From positions 186,001 through 250,000 of the forward strand of contig JAIQGK010000001.1 in the NCBI GenBank assembly GCA_020072645.1: DNA of 64,000 nt, written 5' to 3'. This DNA comes from Terriglobia bacterium. GTDB lineage: Bacteria; Acidobacteriota; Terriglobia; Terriglobales; Acidobacteriaceae. The notes under the pieces were generated by a model, which made no database searches, was not told where the DNA came from, and worked only from the letters and a program-made list of their open reading frames with translations. The position numbers were made by a program, and so were the translations under genes. This document shows positions 51,584 to 60,724 of the stretch, one piece after another (the stretch's first letter is position 1; the number at the start of each line of letters is the position of its first letter).

Positions 51584-52147
51584 GTGCAAGCAGTGAAGAC
51601 AAAACTTGAAGGCGTGTTGCTGGTGAGGCCAAGAGTGTTCAGCGATGATCGCGGCTTTTTCTTGGAAAGCTACAACGAGAAGGCGCTGGCTAGCGCCGAG
51701 ATACATTACCATTTTGTCCAGGACAATCACTCGCGGTCGAGCAGGAACGTCCTGCGCGGCCTGCACTACCAGATTCGCCAGCCACAAGGGAAGCTGGTGC
51801 GCGCCGTGGTCGGAGAAATCTTCGATGTAGCAGTTGATCTGCGACGAGAGTCGGCGACATTCGGGGAATGGGTTGGTGAGGTTCTGTCAGCAGAAAACAA
51901 AGACATGCTTTGGGTGCCGCCGGGATTTGCGCATGGTTTCATGGTCCTTTCCGAGTGGGCGGAAGTGCTCTATAAGACGACGGATTATTACGCCCCACAG
52001 TTTGAGCGCACAATCCGCTGGGACGACCCGGATATTGGTATCGACTGGCCCTTGGACGGAGAGCCGCAGTTGTCGGCTAAAGATAAGCAAGGAGAATGGT
52101 TGCGGGATGCCGAGGTGTCTGCCGAAGGCTGCTCATCTATGCGATGA
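51584..52147 (+). CDS. rfbC: dTDP-4-dehydrorhamnose 3,5-epimerase (RmlC)
   Basis: GTG start at 51584. The 187-residue protein has the complete cupin fold signature: VFSDDRGFFLESYN, FVQDNHSRSSRNVLRGLHYQ, KLVRAVVGEIFDVAVDLRRE, and WVPPGFAHGFMVLSEWAEVL. His in RGLHYQ (about 62) and the Asp-Tyr pair of the later beta strand are the catalytic residues. It converts dTDP-4-keto-6-deoxyglucose to the L-lyxo epimer in dTDP-L-rhamnose synthesis. Its partners rmlA, rmlB and an intact rmlD are not in this window, so they must be elsewhere. The stop overlaps the next tiny frame. Confidence 0.9.
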   Translation: MQAVKTKLEGVLLVRPRVFSDDRGFFLESYNEKALASAEIHYHFVQDNHSRSSRNVLRGLHYQIRQPQGKLVRAVVGEIFDVAVDLRRESATFGEWVGEVLSAENKDMLWVPPGFAHGFMVLSEWAEVLYKTTDYYAPQFERTIRWDDPDIGIDWPLDGEPQLSAKDKQGEWLRDAEVSAEGCSSMR

Positions 52148-52209
52148 AACGAGCTGATTCAAAAATCGTCATTGTGGGGCGCGATGGCCAGCAGGAAGTT
52201 AACGGCTAA
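52144..52209 (+). pseudogene. 21-codon frame, possible RmlD remnant
   Basis: ATG overlaps the rmlC stop (ATGA, 52144-52147) and its TAA overlaps the flippase ATG (TAATG, 52207-52211). The product is MKRADSKIVIVGRDGQQEVN followed by one residue. The SKIVIVGRDGQ portion resembles the N-terminal NAD-binding strand and loop of RmlD (VTGANGQLG-type). An internal deletion of rmlD that preserved translational coupling would explain it; a chance peptide is also possible. Confidence 0.4.
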
Positions 52210-53753
52210 TGAGCACAAAGTGGGTTGTGGTGAAGAACGCCGTAGCAAACTTGGCCCGTGGAGGCGCTTCAGGAATTGCTGCGCTGTTCCTGCCGGCGGT
52301 CTTGGTGCGCCATATGACGCAACTCGATTACACGGTCTGGGTACTTGTCCTACAAATCGCAGCCTACAGCGGTTATCTTGATTTTGGACTCCAGACGGCA
52401 ATCGGTCGCTACGTTGCGTTTGCAAATGAAAAACAGGATGCTGAACTGAGGAATGGCATTTTCAGCACGGCCTTTTTTGGACTATCATTGGCTTGCGTTA
52501 TCTTCATTGTCCTGCTATTCGCCGCTGGCGCAGGTGCGTCTTGGCTGTTTCCACAGATTTCAGCCCAGGTTGTTCCTACGATGCGTTGGGCCCTGCTGAT
52601 AGTTGGATCCTCCGTCGCGATCGGCCTGCCTGCTTCTGCGTGGAGCGGAGTTTTTGTAGGACTGCAGAGGAATGAAATTCCTGCCATCGTAACCGGCGGT
52701 GCCAAGATTGTCTCTGCGGTTGCGGTGGTGGCAGTCGTATTGCAGGGACACTCAATTATTGTGATGGCTGCCGTGCTGGCAGTGCTCAATCTGTTTTCGT
52801 ATCTGACACTTTTTGGGCTGGCTAAGAGAGTTGCTCCAGAAGTTAAGTTCCAGAATTCGCTGGTACGCTGGTCGAGTGCAAAAGAACTGAGCAACTATTG
52901 TTACAGCTTAACCATCTGGTCGTTCGCCATGATGCTCGTGACGGGGCTCGACCTGCTATTGGTTGGCCGTTTCCAGGTCAGCGCTCTTGGTCCATACGCT
53001 GTGGCCGCGAGTCTGGTGACATTTGTTGCCGGCGCCCAATCCGCTATCTTCAGCGCCATGATTCCTCGTGCGGCGGTAGCGCATGCTCAGCAGGATCCCG
53101 CGGCTTTAGGGAGAATGGTCTTAACGTCTACGCGGGTAGGCGTCTTACTGTTAGTTTTTACGGGAATGCCGCTCTTACTATTTGCTGATCCGATCATGGT
53201 TGCCTGGGTTGGACGACAGTATGCAATTCAGGCACATGCAGTGCTGCTGGTTTTAGTCAGCGCCAACATGATTCGTCTGACGGGGGTCCCATACTCAGTT
53301 GTTCTCATAGGAGCAGGGCAGCAGAAACTCATCACGTTGAGTCCCCTTGTGGAGGGACTGACGAATTTGGTTGCAAGCGTCCTCCTTGGACTGAAATTCG
53401 GCGCTATGGGTGTGGCATGGGGAACTTTGATTGGAGCAGGTGTCGGAGTGTTAGGCAATCTCGTTTATAATATTCCGCGTACCAACAAAGCAATTCGACT
53501 GCGGGTTCTGCAATACCTTTTCAGTGGGATTGTTTTTCCCGCACTCGCTGCTGTTCCGTTCCTCGTTTTAATACACTTGCCGAATTTGATGCATCCTCTA
53601 GAAACCCCACTATTGTTCATCATTGTTTTTGTAGCGCTCATCGGAGTAATTCTTTACAGGAGCCGAGTCGTTCGCCGGAACACGCTCCTGGAAGCTGACA
53701 GTAGGCGATTGGAGCGATTGGAGCGTTTGCATGCGAACAACGAGCATCCGTGA
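52209..53753 (+). CDS. Wzx-type oligosaccharide flippase
   Basis: The 514-residue protein has about 12-14 membrane segments and the MATE-like Polysacc_synt repeat layout (FLPAVLVRHMTQLDYTVWVL, GLQTAIGRYVAFANEKQDAE, and a second set with KELSNYCYSLTIWSFAMMLV). Such proteins flip the undecaprenyl-linked repeat unit across the inner membrane. Coupling by TAATG to the preceding tiny frame places it in the rmlC operon. The sequence looks intact. Confidence 0.85.
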   Translation: MSTKWVVVKNAVANLARGGASGIAALFLPAVLVRHMTQLDYTVWVLVLQIAAYSGYLDFGLQTAIGRYVAFANEKQDAELRNGIFSTAFFGLSLACVIFIVLLFAAGAGASWLFPQISAQVVPTMRWALLIVGSSVAIGLPASAWSGVFVGLQRNEIPAIVTGGAKIVSAVAVVAVVLQGHSIIVMAAVLAVLNLFSYLTLFGLAKRVAPEVKFQNSLVRWSSAKELSNYCYSLTIWSFAMMLVTGLDLLLVGRFQVSALGPYAVAASLVTFVAGAQSAIFSAMIPRAAVAHAQQDPAALGRMVLTSTRVGVLLLVFTGMPLLLFADPIMVAWVGRQYAIQAHAVLLVLVSANMIRLTGVPYSVVLIGAGQQKLITLSPLVEGLTNLVASVLLGLKFGAMGVAWGTLIGAGVGVLGNLVYNIPRTNKAIRLRVLQYLFSGIVFPALAAVPFLVLIHLPNLMHPLETPLLFIIVFVALIGVILYRSRVVRRNTLLEADSRRLERLERLHANNEHP

Positions 53754-54372
53754 ATGGCTGCGACGGTCGCCTGTCGAGAAAATCGCGTCGCTGCGTCATC
53801 GGTACTGGGCGGTGAAATCGCGGTTTTATTACCGTCCTCAGTTCATGGGTCTGGGCCGCGGGAGCGCCATTTACGCTCCGCTAATGATCAGGAATCCGGA
53901 ATGCATCGAAGTCGGCGAACGGGTTCTAATACGGGACGGCGTGCGATTGGAGGTGGTACGTGACCCATATGGCCGAAAGCCACATCTGTCCATTGGGTCG
54001 GACACTGGAATTGAGCAGAATGTGCATATCGTTTGCCATAGCACTATAAAGATTGGGATTGCGGTGGCTATTGCTGCCAACTGCGCGATCGTGGATGTTT
54101 CGCACCCATTTCGCGATGTAACGTCAACCTTGAAAGTAGCTGAGCGAATAGCAGACGAGGACTCGTTCGTTGAGATTGGAGACGGAGCTTTCCTTGGCTA
54201 TGGAGCAGTAATTCTACCCAATGTCCGAATTGGTCACCGAGCCGTGATCGGAGCCAATTCGGTAGTTAGTCGAGATGTGCCGGATTTTGGTGTAGCTGCC
54301 GGGAACCCCGCCGTCTTGCTGGAGGTATTTGACCAACAGGCTCAGAAGTGGGTCAAGGCTTCCAGGCGGTAG
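53731..54372 (+). CDS. Left-handed beta-helix acetyl/acyltransferase
   Basis: Start at 53731 overlaps the flippase by 23 bases. The 213-residue protein has hexapeptide repeats (ECIEVGERVLIRDGVRLEVV, LSIGSDTGIEQNVHIVCHST, FLGYGAVILPNVRIGHRAVI) and the C-terminal VAAGNPA motif of Maa/WbbJ-type acetyltransferases; the catalytic His is probably in VCHST or VSHPF. It likely O-acetylates a sugar of the exopolysaccharide. Its operon position between flippase and methyltransferase supports this. Confidence 0.85.
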   Translation: MRTTSIREWLRRSPVEKIASLRHRYWAVKSRFYYRPQFMGLGRGSAIYAPLMIRNPECIEVGERVLIRDGVRLEVVRDPYGRKPHLSIGSDTGIEQNVHIVCHSTIKIGIAVAIAANCAIVDVSHPFRDVTSTLKVAERIADEDSFVEIGDGAFLGYGAVILPNVRIGHRAVIGANSVVSRDVPDFGVAAGNPAVLLEVFDQQAQKWVKASRR

Positions 54373-54436
54373 AGAGATCGAGGTTCGTCTACGGTTATTG
54401 TTGAAGAGGGGATTATCACCCGTAAGATCAAGGAGA

Positions 54437-55372
54437 ATGTCACTTACTGTGAAATCGGCTATTGCGTCAAACCGGCACTGGCGGTCCCTTCGGCGCCGAC
54501 TTGGGTACTGCAAGAGGCGTGTTATATGGCTAGTGAAATGCCTGAAGACACCCACGGCTATGTTGGTGTCCTTCCGGTGTAACGTGTGCGGCATGAAAAC
54601 GTCCTTCCCCGGCGAGGAACTTTCACGAGAGAATTGGAGCTGCGTTCGTTGCGGATCAAACGTTCGTTGGCGTAGTGTAATCCATGCCTTATCGACGGAA
54701 TTGTTTGGAACGAGTATGGCGATACCCGACTTCCCGAGTCGTCCAGACCTCTCCGGTGTCGGCTTGAGCGACTGGGAAGGCTATGCCAGTCGTCTGGAAA
54801 AGAAACTCGGCTACACAAACACTTTTTACCACCAACATCCATTTCTTGATATCACGTCAGTTGATCATTCTCAAGCCGGTCTTTATGATTTCATTATTTC
54901 AACGGATGTTTTCGAGCATATTTGCCCTCCTATTTCAAAAGCGTTTGAGAATGCACGTCGCCTGCTGAAACCAGGCGGCGTGATGATTTTCACCGTACCG
55001 TATGTCGAAGGGGAAACGCGTGAGCACTTCCCGGAAACCTCTCGGTTCAGCGTTCAAAAGAAAGCTGACAAGTGGGTGTTGTTAAGTGAAACCGCTGATG
55101 GTCGAACGCGAGAGTTTACGGATATTACTTTCCACGGAGGCCCAGGTACAACCGTGGAATTCCGGCTTTTCGGAAAGGACGATCTATTGAGGGAGTGCAT
55201 AAATGCTGGGTTCAATCCCATCCGGATTCACGAGGAAGCGATACAGGAATACGGCATCCGATGGATTCCATATGTTGCGGAAAGAGCACCTTACCGCCCC
55301 TTGATCTTCGGCCTGGATACTCCTCCCTGGGCGCTTGTGAATGGCAGTGACACCGCAATGAGGAAGAGATGA
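54437..55372 (+). CDS. Class I methyltransferase with N-terminal zinc-ribbon-like motif
   Basis: I use the ATG at 54437, directly after an AAGGAG; an earlier one at 54329 lies inside the previous gene. The 311-residue protein has a CNVCG...CVRCG zinc-knuckle pair at about residues 48-71, then a Rossmann methyltransferase region with DFIISTDVFEHICPP (about 147-161) and LLKPGGVMIFTVP (about 175-187), as in type 11/12 methyltransferases. The classical glycine-rich motif I is weak. It may methylate a sugar or lipid-linked saccharide. ATGA overlap joins it to the next gene. Confidence 0.7.
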   Translation: MSLTVKSAIASNRHWRSLRRRLGYCKRRVIWLVKCLKTPTAMLVSFRCNVCGMKTSFPGEELSRENWSCVRCGSNVRWRSVIHALSTELFGTSMAIPDFPSRPDLSGVGLSDWEGYASRLEKKLGYTNTFYHQHPFLDITSVDHSQAGLYDFIISTDVFEHICPPISKAFENARRLLKPGGVMIFTVPYVEGETREHFPETSRFSVQKKADKWVLLSETADGRTREFTDITFHGGPGTTVEFRLFGKDDLLRECINAGFNPIRIHEEAIQEYGIRWIPYVAERAPYRPLIFGLDTPPWALVNGSDTAMRKR

Positions 55373-56496
55373 AAATCCTGATTAGTGGAGGGGCGGGATT
55401 TATTGGTACTCACGTTGCGCGACGTTTGCTCGACAATGGGTACGAAGTAACCGTGTTGGACAATTTCAGTGAGCAGATCCATGGCAAAGACCGGGAATTG
55501 GCCCCTGATTTGCGCGGAGAAGTCCGTTTGGTGGTGGGCGATGTCCGCGATGAAGATGCATGGCGGAAAGCACTTCTAGGTCAGGAAGTAGTTCTCCACC
55601 TTGCAGCCGAGACAGGTACCGGCCAGTCAATGTACCGGGTTCGGCATTACACCGACGTGAATATTGCCGGAACCTCGACCCTCGTGGAACTGCTCCTCGC
55701 TGGAAATACACAGGTCCAAAGCCTCATTGTAGCTTCGTCGCGAGCCGTCTATGGAGAAGGAGCTTACAAATGCGGGGAACACGGTACTGTCTATCCCGCT
55801 GGCAGGGTCGTTGCCGACATGAAAAAAGGGGAATACGAACCGAAGTGCCCAGTCTGTAGCCTCGCCTGTTTGACTATCCCCACTACCGAGGAAGCTCCTT
55901 TCCGTCCTTCGTCTCTGTACGGACTGACCAAGCAGGTACAAGAGCAGATGGCTCTGCTGTACGCTCATACGCTCGGAATCAACGGCTTCGCTCTGCGGTG
56001 TCAAAATGTGTTTGGCCCTGGACAATCCCTCAAGAATCCCTATACCGGTATACTGGCTATTTTTTCGAATCAGGCTCGCGCAAATGAGCCAATTTACATT
56101 TTTGAAGATGGAAAAGAGAGCCGGGATTTTGTCTATATCGATGATGTGGTGGAAGCAACTGTTCGCTGCGTAGAGGCCAAGCCACAACCGCCTGCGGCGT
56201 TAAATATCGGTTCGGGCCGCTCTGTCAGCGTCCAGCAGGTTGCGGAAGCGATCGTGCGGCACTTTAACAGCAAATCTGAAGTAATCGTGAACGGCGCGTT
56301 CCGGGAAGGTGATATCCGCCACAACACGGCTGATCTCTCTCGGGCTAAAAATGTTCTCGGTTTTTCGCCGGCATGGAAGTTTGCTGACGGCCTTCAAGAA
56401 TTCCTGATGTGGTCAGAGCGCCAGGACGCGGGCACCGCGCTTTATGAGCATTCTCTAGCGGAAATGCGGGAGAAAGGTTTGATGCATGGCAAGTAG
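55369..56496 (+). CDS. NAD-dependent SDR epimerase with cysteine insertion, perhaps dTDP-L-rhamnose 4-epimerase
   Basis: The 375-residue extended SDR has the NAD motif GGAGFIG (7-13), active-site Ser in VASSRAVYG (about 123-124) and the YGLTK pair (Tyr184, Lys188). An insertion at about 131-175 carries four cysteines (C135, C160, C163, C167) in CGEHG and CPVCSLAC, like a small zinc finger; this insertion is known in some rhamnose/talose epimerases. With rmlC in the same operon, a role in dTDP-6-deoxy-L-talose synthesis is a reasonable guess. The C-terminus is normal. Confidence 0.75.
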   Translation: MKILISGGAGFIGTHVARRLLDNGYEVTVLDNFSEQIHGKDRELAPDLRGEVRLVVGDVRDEDAWRKALLGQEVVLHLAAETGTGQSMYRVRHYTDVNIAGTSTLVELLLAGNTQVQSLIVASSRAVYGEGAYKCGEHGTVYPAGRVVADMKKGEYEPKCPVCSLACLTIPTTEEAPFRPSSLYGLTKQVQEQMALLYAHTLGINGFALRCQNVFGPGQSLKNPYTGILAIFSNQARANEPIYIFEDGKESRDFVYIDDVVEATVRCVEAKPQPPAALNIGSGRSVSVQQVAEAIVRHFNSKSEVIVNGAFREGDIRHNTADLSRAKNVLGFSPAWKFADGLQEFLMWSERQDAGTALYEHSLAEMREKGLMHGK

Positions 56497-57373
56497 CAAC
56501 AAGATCGGCATAGTCACGGTGACGTACAACAGCGGCAAGGTATTGCAGGATTTTCTGCACTGCGTTTTTGCCCAGAATCACAGCAACCTGGTCTTGTTTG
56601 TGATTGACAATGCATCAGCGGATTCAACACTGCAACTTCTTCGTGATTGCGTGGATCCCCGTCTGGTGATTATTGCAAATCCCGACAATCGCGGGGTCGC
56701 GGAAGGGAACAACCAGGGAATACGTGCCGCGTTGGAGGCGCGTTGCGATTCTGTTCTCCTCATAAATAACGATACTGTTTTCGACAATGACCTGGTCGAG
56801 AAGCTGTCGGCCGGCTTATCCCGACACGCGGCAGATATGACCTGCCCGAAAATGATGTACTTCGACGAACCAAGGCGCTTCTGGGCAGCTGGAGGGAGCT
56901 TTCAGCCCTGGTTCGGCTATCGAATTTTCCAGAGGGGAGAGGTCCTGGACTGCGGCCAGTACGACCAGGTTGAGCAGGTATCTTATGTACCCACCTGCTG
57001 TGTGCTGATTCAGGCAGCCCTTTTCGGCAGAACCGGACTGATGGATGCAAAGTACTTCGTCTATATGGATGATGTTGATTTCATGTTCCGTGCGCACCGC
57101 GTCGGAGCAAAGCTGATGTATCTGCCGGAGTGCAAGCTGCTGCACAAAGTGAGTTCACTCGCCGGCGGTAAGCATTCAACCGTCGAAATCCGTTACTGTA
57201 CCAGGAATCGGGTCTATTTCTTGATCAAGAGCTTCGGTTTTCTGAAAGCGCTCCCCTGGCTGCTTCTCTATGAGGCATACTTGTGTGCGCGGCTGGTGGT
57301 TCTCCGCGACAACATCGGGATGTTTAAATTCAAGCAGCAAGCGTTTTTTAACGGATTGTCGATGGGGCATTGA
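56486..57373 (+). CDS. GT2-family glycosyltransferase
   Basis: Start overlaps the epimerase by 11 bases. The 295-residue protein has the GT-A fold order: VTVTYNSGKVLQDFLHCVFA, FVIDNASADSTLQLL, the LLINNDTVFDNDLVE nucleotide site with acidic residues, then YVPTCCVLIQAALFGRTGLM, YMDDVDFMFRAHRVG with the catalytic Asp. Probably transfers rhamnose or a related sugar (the NDTVF type) to the lipid-linked repeat in the cytoplasm. Confidence 0.85.
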   Translation: MASSNKIGIVTVTYNSGKVLQDFLHCVFAQNHSNLVLFVIDNASADSTLQLLRDCVDPRLVIIANPDNRGVAEGNNQGIRAALEARCDSVLLINNDTVFDNDLVEKLSAGLSRHAADMTCPKMMYFDEPRRFWAAGGSFQPWFGYRIFQRGEVLDCGQYDQVEQVSYVPTCCVLIQAALFGRTGLMDAKYFVYMDDVDFMFRAHRVGAKLMYLPECKLLHKVSSLAGGKHSTVEIRYCTRNRVYFLIKSFGFLKALPWLLLYEAYLCARLVVLRDNIGMFKFKQQAFFNGLSMGH

Positions 57374-57421
57374 AAGCTGCCCATTGGGCAAACATTTGCG
57401 GAGGGCATATCAGTTCACGGT

Positions 57422-58711
57422 ATGAATGGAACGAAATTGAAACCTGAAAAGGAGATGTCAGGCTTTGTTCAGATTTGCATCTTCCTTTTTATTGCCTTAT
57501 CTCCTATTCAGGATTTCTTCCTGCAAGGAACTCCTTTGCGCAGCCTTGGCGCAAGTCCCTCTTTGTTCCCACTTCTGGCGATTGCGGTTGTGAGTTTCAC
57601 CCAGTGGCTAATTTACGGGAATCTGAACGTAGATCGCGCCCTTCTTGTTTGTTTGGTGTATGTCTTCCTAACAACTGCTTACGGTTTCCTATACTTCGGA
57701 CTGACAAGCCACGATCAAAACATGATTTGGAAAAGCACGACAAGTTTTATTTCGCTTGCCCTTCTTGTGTTCGCAGTCAGCAATATAGAATACCGAATCA
57801 ACTCGGTCGTTCGTGCCGGAATCTACACTGCTTTTGGCCTCGTGATTTTAGGTTTTTGTTTTAGCAACGCAAATCCATTTGGGCTGCCAGGCTTGTTAGA
57901 AACACGAATCCTGCACTTTACGCCGGTTGCCGACTTTAGGCCGCGCGGACTTTCAAGCGAACCGAGCGAGTTCTCAATTAGTGCGATCACGATGGGACTT
58001 CTGGGCGTCCATCTAACACGTTCGACGATTGCTCGGATCATCTTGTTCGCAGTGACCGCTGGTCTCCTAGTTGCGTCCGGATCAAAAGGCGGCATGTTGA
58101 CCCTCTTCTTCTGTGCCGTCGTTCTTTGCTTAATAAAGTGGCATTCACGCTGGTACCATATTGTCGGGATCCTATTAATTTTACTGCCATTTGGGGCATT
58201 GTTCATTCTAATGGTTGTTCCCAATTTGTTTCCTGAAGAAGTGATTGCGACGTCGGGAACGATACCCACCCGCTTCTCGATGATTCTTTGTGCTTTGATT
58301 ACTGTTACTCGGCACCCTCTTGGCGTTGGCTTGTCTGGATTCCTTCCCGCGGTTGGCGCTTATTTACCGAGCGCAATGTCAACGGTGCAATCATTTTTTG
58401 CGATACCCTTATATTTCGAAGAGGTCTCTCAATATCAGACATCTGCGGACATGGTAAGTACCAAGACCTTTTTTTTCGACCAGTTGATACGATTTGGAAT
58501 TCCTTTCGCATTTTGGTTTTTGATATTCATCGTGAGACTGCTAAATCGCTTGGTGGCCCAACGGCAATGGATTATTGCCATCGCCCTTATGGCCTCTGCG
58601 ATTGCTGTGACGACTTATATTCCTACTGCGGGCGTTTACACGGTCGCAATTGTGTTTGGGGTAGGGCTTAGCGAGGTGAGAAATGCGACGAATATTAGTC
58701 GTGGCAAATGA
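57422..58711 (+). CDS. O-antigen/exopolysaccharide polymerase (Wzy-like)
   Basis: The 429-residue protein is almost all hydrophobic with about 11-12 membrane segments and a periplasmic loop containing RPRGLSSEPSEFSISA near residue 178, similar to the Wzy_C loop with conserved Arg/Glu. It polymerises repeat units at the periplasmic face. Sequence identity between Wzy proteins is low, so recognition rests on topology and position in the operon. The end overlaps the next gene by 29 bases. Confidence 0.75.
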   Translation: MNGTKLKPEKEMSGFVQICIFLFIALSPIQDFFLQGTPLRSLGASPSLFPLLAIAVVSFTQWLIYGNLNVDRALLVCLVYVFLTTAYGFLYFGLTSHDQNMIWKSTTSFISLALLVFAVSNIEYRINSVVRAGIYTAFGLVILGFCFSNANPFGLPGLLETRILHFTPVADFRPRGLSSEPSEFSISAITMGLLGVHLTRSTIARIILFAVTAGLLVASGSKGGMLTLFFCAVVLCLIKWHSRWYHIVGILLILLPFGALFILMVVPNLFPEEVIATSGTIPTRFSMILCALITVTRHPLGVGLSGFLPAVGAYLPSAMSTVQSFFAIPLYFEEVSQYQTSADMVSTKTFFFDQLIRFGIPFAFWFLIFIVRLLNRLVAQRQWIIAIALMASAIAVTTYIPTAGVYTVAIVFGVGLSEVRNATNISRGK

Positions 58712-59861
58712 TTTTCCGTATCCTCCGCATCATGGCGCCGCAGTTGACATTTGGGGACGCATTCTGAATCTTAAGCGGCTTGGATTTACTCTGGACCTTA
58801 TTGCAACTGTTAAAAGTGGTCCCACCCAGGCGGATATTGACGCTGTCCAAGCTGTGGTTTCGCATTTGTGGATTCTCGAGCGCGACGTGAGATTGTCAGC
58901 GTCCTTATCTCTGGATCCCTTTCAAGTGCGCAGCAGGCGTGCGCTAAAACAGGTCACGTTAGCCGAGAAGTATGATGCCGTCCTCTTGGAATCCGAACAT
59001 GTCGGCCCAATTTTGGAGAATGTCCGACTGCAGGCTAAGGCGCGCATCCTGCGGTCCCAGAATGACGAAGCCAGATATTTCAGGGAGCTGAGCAAAAGCA
59101 GCCGCAATTGGAAAGAAAGACTGTTCTATAAACTTGAAGCTGTTCGTTTCGATAAGTACTCACCCGCTCTCAGAGCAAAGTGCGATTTGTTATGGTTCAT
59201 ATCTGATTGGGAGAGAACTCTTCATCTTCGGAAGAGCCCGACCGATGTTTCAAAAGCCGTCTTCTTGCCTCCCGATCCGGGCAGTAAGATAGGTTCATAC
59301 GCTGCTTTCGGCAAAGAGGTATTGTTTGTCGGTACACTCGCTGTATCGCTCAATGTGAATGCCTTACAATGGTACGTGGATCACATTCATCCACGCTTAT
59401 CTAAACTCGAAGGCTATTCACTGACCATTGCTGGACGTACTGGTGGGGTTCCCATTCCCGCTTTGATTAAAATGGTTGAGAGATACACAAATATCTCCTT
59501 TTGTCCGGATCCGCAAGATTTGAGCGATCTCTACAGCAGAGCCGCAGTATTTGTGAATCCCGTTCTTCGTGGTGCCGGGCTCAAAGTCAAGACGATTAAC
59601 GCGTTGCAGGCTGGAGTTGCAGTTGTGACTACCTCGATTGGGATGGAAGGCACTGGTCTTGTTAATGGTACACATTTGCTCGTGGCGGATTCGGTTGGCG
59701 AATTTGCGGGCAGCGTGGAAAGACTTCTCACGGACAGGTCACTTGCGGCTAAATTAGTTTGTTCCGCTCAATCTTTTTTTGCTGAAGAGTATAACCAGGA
59801 ACGGAATATTGAACAGTCGCTTTCGGCTGTATTGTCTATTCGTCCCGGCGATCACCAATGA
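58683..59861 (+). CDS. GT4-family glycosyltransferase
   Basis: The 392-residue protein has a GT-B shape: an N-terminal lobe starting MRRILVVANDFPYPPHHGAA with the acceptor loop, and a C-terminal lobe with GSKIGSYAAFGKEVLFVGTL, the SDLYSRAAVFVNPVLRGAGL loop and TSIGMEGTGL, which bind the nucleotide sugar (EX7E-like region). The catalytic Glu is not obvious in the usual form. Likely adds a sugar to the undecaprenyl-linked repeat. Confidence 0.8.
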   Translation: MRRILVVANDFPYPPHHGAAVDIWGRILNLKRLGFTLDLIATVKSGPTQADIDAVQAVVSHLWILERDVRLSASLSLDPFQVRSRRALKQVTLAEKYDAVLLESEHVGPILENVRLQAKARILRSQNDEARYFRELSKSSRNWKERLFYKLEAVRFDKYSPALRAKCDLLWFISDWERTLHLRKSPTDVSKAVFLPPDPGSKIGSYAAFGKEVLFVGTLAVSLNVNALQWYVDHIHPRLSKLEGYSLTIAGRTGGVPIPALIKMVERYTNISFCPDPQDLSDLYSRAAVFVNPVLRGAGLKVKTINALQAGVAVVTTSIGMEGTGLVNGTHLLVADSVGEFAGSVERLLTDRSLAAKLVCSAQSFFAEEYNQERNIEQSLSAVLSIRPGDHQ

Positions 59862-60697
59862 CAAGCCCGGTGGTGCACGGCAAAAAAGCCGTTAGGGTAA
59901 CATGTTCACTGGTGCTGTACCAGAATCAGCCAGAGCAGGTGCGCTTATGTATTAAAAGCGTGCTATCCAGCGATCTCAAGGTTCGTCTGGTTGTGATTGA
60001 CAACTCCCCGCTGGACAAACTTCGTGAGACAGCGGCCGGGGCGGATTATTACTTTTCAGGTCATAACTTGGGTTTCGGAGCAGGCCATAATATTGCCATT
60101 CGAAAATTGTTAAGTGGGTCGGATTATCATTTGATCGTCAATCCAGACGTCCGCTTCGGATCTGAAGTTCTCAACGCTCTCTATCAATTCATGCAACGCA
60201 ATCCGGATGTTGGGCTTGTCATGCCTCGCGTCCTTTATCCGGGCGGGGAAGAGCAAGGTTTATGCAAGCTTTTGCCAACCCCTTCAGACTTGCTGATACG
60301 AAGATTTGGCGGGCCATTGAGGAGGTCGATTTTTCGCGCGAAGATGGATCGCTATCTTCTCCGGGGAGTGGACCTGACATCACCTCGGGTAGTGCCGTCG
60401 CTTTCTGGTTGTTGCATGCTTGTAAGGACGAGTTTGTTCGAGAAAGTTGGTCTCTTTGACGAAAGATACTTTCTCTACATGGAGGACGTTGATCTGTGTC
60501 GCCGCATCGGGGAAGTATCAAAGACAATGTATTTCCCTGACGTGGCTGTTTTTCATGAATACCAGAAGGGGTCTTACCATAACTGGTTGCTGACGAAGCA
60601 TCACATCAGTTCGGCCTGGAAATACTTCAGCAAATGGGGTTGGTTTGTCGATAAAACGCGCGACCAATTGAATCAAAATGGCTGTGAACCCGTCTGA
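59858..60697 (+). CDS. GT2 rhamnosyltransferase-like
   Basis: ATGA overlap with the previous gene. The 279-residue protein has VTCSLVLYQNQPEQVRLCIK, LVVIDNSPLDKLRETA, LIVNPDVRFGSEVLN (DxD-like loop) and YFLYMEDVDLCRRIGE, the layout of the GT2 family that includes rhamnosyltransferases such as WbbL. It ends in a membrane-facing region rich in basic residues. It finishes the glycosyltransferase run. Confidence 0.85.
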   Translation: MTSPVVHGKKAVRVTCSLVLYQNQPEQVRLCIKSVLSSDLKVRLVVIDNSPLDKLRETAAGADYYFSGHNLGFGAGHNIAIRKLLSGSDYHLIVNPDVRFGSEVLNALYQFMQRNPDVGLVMPRVLYPGGEEQGLCKLLPTPSDLLIRRFGGPLRRSIFRAKMDRYLLRGVDLTSPRVVPSLSGCCMLVRTSLFEKVGLFDERYFLYMEDVDLCRRIGEVSKTMYFPDVAVFHEYQKGSYHNWLLTKHHISSAWKYFSKWGWFVDKTRDQLNQNGCEPV

Positions 60698-60724
60698 TAG
60701 GTTCACATAGCGACTAGCGTCCAT

